From the NCBI GenBank assembly GCA_035578155.1, contig JAPWDM010000060.1, positions 206,001 through 270,000 on the forward strand: a stretch of 64,000 bases of DNA. Direction: 5' to 3'. Positions 60,401-64,000 of this stretch are shown here, piece by piece. The position numbers and the translations under genes were made by a program. Numbering within the stretch: position 1 is the stretch's first letter; each line of letters begins with the position of its first letter. Source of the DNA: Brachynemurus nebulosus (lineage: Eukaryota; Arthropoda; Insecta; Neuroptera; Myrmeleontidae). Under the pieces are notes generated by a model. It did no database searches and was not told the DNA's origin. It worked only from the letters and a program-made list of their open reading frames with translations.

Positions 60401-60530
60401 CTGTTTGTTTCTCACATCACAGTAGACCACGAAGATTTTTTCTCATTGCTTCGACCGATTCTAGTCCTATAATGTTTCTAATGGCGAGCTCGTATTTAAG
60501 TCCGTTTTTGCTGAGCCTTTCTATTTCCAT
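57425..60530 (-). pseudogene. Ty3/gypsy retrotransposon gag-pol relic
   Basis: Reads minus-strand from ATG at 60530. Gag: MEIERLSKNGLKYE, later FELFVGPALIWFRSVKN, and one half-preserved zinc knuckle (KCWKCGS near 59340) joined directly to pre-RT sequence, so the protease is deleted. Reverse transcriptase follows (LPFGLYNAAHVLQ, VYLDDIVIL active site near 58700), then RNase H (VPDALSRSVAQL), an H2C2 integrase finger (CHDEPTAGHFGYF ... HCKVC) and only the start of the integrase core (STDLLGPY), ending at 57425. Breaks: in-frame TGA at 60417-60419 and TAA near 59858; frameshifts near 60170, 58600 and 57830. No LTR pair is recognisable. It is a dead, 3'-truncated copy. Confidence 0.85.
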
Positions 60531-62352
60531 TATGCCCAATATGTTACATTACCGATAATAATATTTATACCCCAAAAAAATTTTTTTTTTAATTCACAAG
60601 GCCTTAAAAAGCTTAACATCACTTTAAAACACTTCCTATTTAACTATGCTGATCGTTCACGTCTACATGTGAACACGTAATTATATCCATAGGATTCCAC
60701 CTATAATTACTTGGCCAAACTAATATTTCTACTTGAGTTAACTTCACCAACTAAATTAAAACTCTATTTTCGTGTCAGATAATTACAAAAAAAAACTTCT
60801 CTCAACTTGACAAATTCACTTCTCTCAAAAAAAAATCATCAACACTAACAGTTTTGTCCAACAGTGCTCCTCGCTTTTCCACGGCCAAAAACAGAATGTC
60901 CTCTTTTTCACTACCTTTCTTTGTGTCCTGTTTTCTTGTTTCTAACAAACTCAAATTTCCGTTTCCTTAGATTTTATTACTTCGATAGTTCCTAAAATGT
61001 CTCTTTTTAGTATTTTATGTTGCTGCTTATATCTTTTCAAATTTCCTTTTCTTTTTTTTTTAGGTTACCAACATTGACAAATGTCAGTCATCTGTCAAAC
61101 GTGACATTTATGGATCTAGTAATAATAACAATGCAATTATATCTGCCAAATGGATGCTGACTGTAGCTTGTATATAATTAAATAAATCATTTTATAACTG
61201 TATCCTTTTTTTTAAATCAATTTTTATTTTAAATTCCAACAAAAACAAAAAAATCCGTTTTTAGTGGCAATTAAAACTGACCGTTACAAAATAAATAAAT
61301 AAATAAATAAAAATAAAAGTAAATTATAATTACTTTCTTGATGATTACCTATATAGCTTTATATATTTTTAAAGTTTTATTGGAAATAATTTAAAATTAA
61401 AATAATTAATGTTTTTTCGGTTCTTGACGAATTGATATGGGTGTCACAAATACTGACATTGAGACAGTATTTTCTTTCTTCCTTTTCTTAATATAAATAA
61501 AGTTTCATTAGTTAAAAATTGATTTTTGACTAAATTCGGTTGAATTGATTGGAATATGTGGGTTGAAAAAGCAGTTGGGAGATCTACAGATGTTGTGCTG
61601 TTTCTTTAAAATTTTTGCAAAATTTCTACTAGTCTTTAAAACTGGATTTTTTTTTTATATTTTCACATTTAAATTTAAATTGTATTATGATATACGAATT
61701 TCAATGATTTTACAACCAAGGATTGTTTTATAACCCAGTCAAAATAAGCATTCAACTTCAGAAAAATTCACATACAGCTGAAAATTGGTACAGACCTTAA
61801 ATAGACCATTATAAATAAAATGTCAAAAGTCCCCATCGATCCCACTTGTGCTAAGAATTTTATTCAAGGTCAAAAATCAAGGAAATTGGTTTCTTGTAAA
61901 TATCTGATAAATGGTAAAATTTAGGGGAAAAACGGTTTAGATAAATTTTGTAGATTAGGAGATTTTCTACAAAAAAGGTCTCTACATTTTTTTCCCTGCG
62001 AGCTATCCTTCATGAGATATCGCAATTTCAAAATTTTGAAAAACAATATTCTACATAATATAATATGCTTTTTTCACACCACCGTCCGGTAAAGTGCCTG
62101 ACTGATTTTTTTACGTGGTTTCTCCTGTAGGTGTAATCCACGATTTATTTTGTTTTTTTGAGAAACAATTTTACCATATCCTGCTGCACTGTCATATTGG
62201 CACACTAACTTTTGCTGCGAAATCTTATACTGAGAGGTCTTGTTTCAATCGTTGTGAAGACTCTTTTGCTGAAATTGAACTTTTTGGAATAGTATGTACT
62301 TTGAATGATATACATGACGTAGAGAGTGTCATGACCATCTAAAACTCTAAAG
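60531..62352. other. Leader/flank of the gypsy relic and AT-rich sequence
   Basis: Upstream of gag on the minus strand there is a TATAAATA near 60565-60575 and pyrimidine-rich sequence to about 61075 that may be the element's leader or LTR, but no second copy confirms it. From about 61080 to 62352 I see no gene; a 75-codon frame at 62115-62342 is unrecognised and could be chance. Confidence 0.35.
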
Positions 62353-63115
62353 CAAGGATTCCCCAAGTCTTGCGTCGGTGGGTTCATTGTAAGTACTAAA
62401 ATATTCGGAGGATTAAGAAAAAATTTTAAAATCAGAAAGAACACATAGGAAAATGAATTTGTTTTGTTGGTGATTTGGTGAACAAATTTGGTGATGTTCA
62501 ACCTGTCGATTGTAGAGCGAATTTAGTCGGCCTCCTACTATAATTTACAAATTGAAAATAGGGGTAGAGCTTAACAGAAAATCTGACAAACAGTTTACTC
62601 AAAATTCATCAACAGATTCTATTCAAATCATTTTTGTAGGTATTAATTTAGAAAAGAAAAAAATTGAACGTAGTGACGTCATCACAAATACAAAATTTTT
62701 TTGATGCTTCAGATACCGTAATTTTGATGCTAGAAGCATGAAATTTGAAGCTGCTCATAGATTTTTGACAAAATCATAATCATAAACATAATAGAAAATA
62801 CACAGGCAGAAGTTAAATTACATTTTTTAAACAAATTTGGTTATTTTGACTAAGGACCTAATTTATGTAAAAGTAGATCACTGAATAAATTATAACAGAA
62901 AAATAACTTGCATGGAAACAAAGGCTGAATACCACTTATATAAAATCTATGTAATAACGAGATACATTCCATATAAAGCTTGATATTTTCCAACAGAAAA
63001 ATGTTTATGATTTAGTCAGATTTATAGGTTTTTTATAAAAATGTAGGTAAATAATCTTTATGAATTTGAGATTGTAGATAATTTAGCATTGCGGGCCGCC
63101 CTTGGGGAACCGCTA
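62353..63115. mobile_element. hAT-like MITE with perfect 8-bp duplication
   Basis: Ends CAAGGATTCCCCAAG and, inverted, TAGCGGTTCCCCAAG. CTCTAAAG is duplicated exactly (62345-62352, 63116-63123). The GGTTCCCCAA motif and the 8-bp duplication fit hAT elements. At 763 bp with no transposase it is non-autonomous. Confidence 0.85.
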
Positions 63116-63123
63116 CTCTAAAG

Positions 63124-64000
63124 TATATACTATATACATTTATATTAGCATTGTCTTTAGCATATTAACTAAATGTTCCAGTTTCTCATAGTAAAACATG
63201 AAACTAACGATAAAAAATTGCTGTTGTCTTAGACACTAATATAACTGATCCTCCTGAAGATAATATTACATAAGCAACGGCAGAAATACATATCGAAAAT
63301 AACGATGTCTCTTGTTGTTAGTTTTATTGCAAAAATTAAAAAATATTTGCAAAAATTAAATTCCAGGTGATAAAAAACTAACAGAAGATTGAAATTAAAA
63401 TATGATAATAGCATTATTATAGTTTAAAAACAAGGAAGTTTAACCATTATCTGTTTTATGGAGAAATTCTTCGATAAGACATTTAATCTGTAGACTGCGA
63501 TACTTAAAATTATTCCATCACACCTTTGATAAGATGTTTAAGAGTACTAATAACGATATTATGGAGTTACTGATTTATTTTTTAGAAAGAGCAATTTTGA
63601 AAAATAAACCCTATAACTTACAATTTAATATTAATATGTACAATTCTCAGCTGTATCGTAACTGCTATTCGGCTTATTTTTCATTTCGAGATTGTAAAAG
63701 GATGTCTTTTTTCCTCACCGACGGTGTGGTTCAAAACGTCTTACACATTTTTTTCCTCTTTGGATGCATCTTACAATGATAATATTATATGAGGTACGAG
63801 GTAGCAGTAGTGTTTTACTGCCAGCCTCATACCTCACCACAAGAAATTGGGCTAGTTGTTCAATGAGGACAAGACCATGCTGATATAAATGTAAATACTT
63901 TGGACGATTATAACAATTTCCATGCAATATATATCATTCAAATTATAACTCCGAAGAGTTGAGCTTTAGCAGAAGAGCCCTCGCAACAATTGCTCGCAAA
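63124..64000. other. Stretch without a supported gene
   Basis: AT-rich. Frames at 63534-63779 (+) and 63715-63927 (-) overlap and show no recognisable domain. Confidence 0.4.

Noticed and set aside
57805..60558. Separate genes at 57425-57871, 57805-58560, 58568-59740 and 59858-60398
   Set aside because: They are pieces of one gag-pol reading path broken by frameshifts and stop codons.
63534..63927. Overlapping frames near the window end
   Set aside because: Opposite-strand overlap, no recognisable motif, AT-rich composition; no evidence for a gene.

Overview
This window is AT-rich, intron-bearing nuclear DNA packed with transposons. I read it as an insect chromosome. The evidence is an env fragment and LTR of the insect errantivirus type, Ty3/gypsy remains, several kinds of cut-and-paste transposon, a CCTAA-rich minisatellite resembling insect TTAGG telomere repeats, and a DC-STAMP/RING gene of the sneaky type. 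Beetle or hemipteran would both fit; I cannot fix the order or species from sequence alone.

Layout. 1-9 kb: a DDE_3 transposase split by a 1.66-kb insertion, the 3' end of an errantivirus-like provirus (env C-terminus plus LTR, minus strand), and a fold-back element with arms of about 750 bp. 9-16.5 kb: two more large palindromes (about 1.0 and 0.5 kb), a three-block (TA)n tandem array, an intact-looking N-terminal exon of a DDE_3 transposase, another 0.66-kb palindrome, and a TIR element with a 9-bp duplication that carries a TAACC-rich minisatellite. 16.5-25.9 kb: a THAP-domain gene fragment interrupted by Tc1/mariner-like ends that enclose a Harbinger-like MITE and a Helitron-like element, then a 1.7-kb palindrome built from 33-bp repeats. 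26-29.6 kb: the largest gene, a single-exon 1194-residue protein with three internal repeat systems and a Cys-rich C-terminus, unrecognised. 31.5 kb: a second copy of the Harbinger-like MITE. 36.8-38 kb: the last exon of a second unrecognised acidic protein. 38.2-40.2 kb: a TIR element inside its intron and (TA)n blocks. 41.1-42.8 kb: a broken integrase gene of the KRAB-A-domain-2-like type. 43-47.7 kb: a tandem array whose first unit is split by a TTAA-flanked piggyBac-like MITE, then a minisatellite of about 120-bp units. 48-52.3 kb: a tRNA-Thr-like composite with a perfect 108-bp palindrome, a Mutator-like element with 450-bp TIRs that shares THAP intron sequence, and a TTA-flanked MITE. 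52.6-54.5 kb: the C-terminal exons of a DCST/sneaky-like gene. 54.9-64 kb: a hAT-like element with a perfect 8-bp duplication, a second tRNA-composite copy, a decayed Ty3/gypsy element, and a second hAT-like element with an 8-bp duplication.

Only three loci look like host genes: the 26-29.6 kb single-exon gene, the 36.8-38 kb exon and the 52.6-54.5 kb DCST-like gene, all on the minus strand. Most of the rest is nested transposons. Seventeen (TA)n blocks of about 50-100 bp punctuate the window and repeatedly sit exactly at the edge or centre of other repeat families. The richest signals are precise target-site duplications, an in-window empty site for the piggyBac-like MITE, the large palindromes, and the tRNA/hairpin composite.
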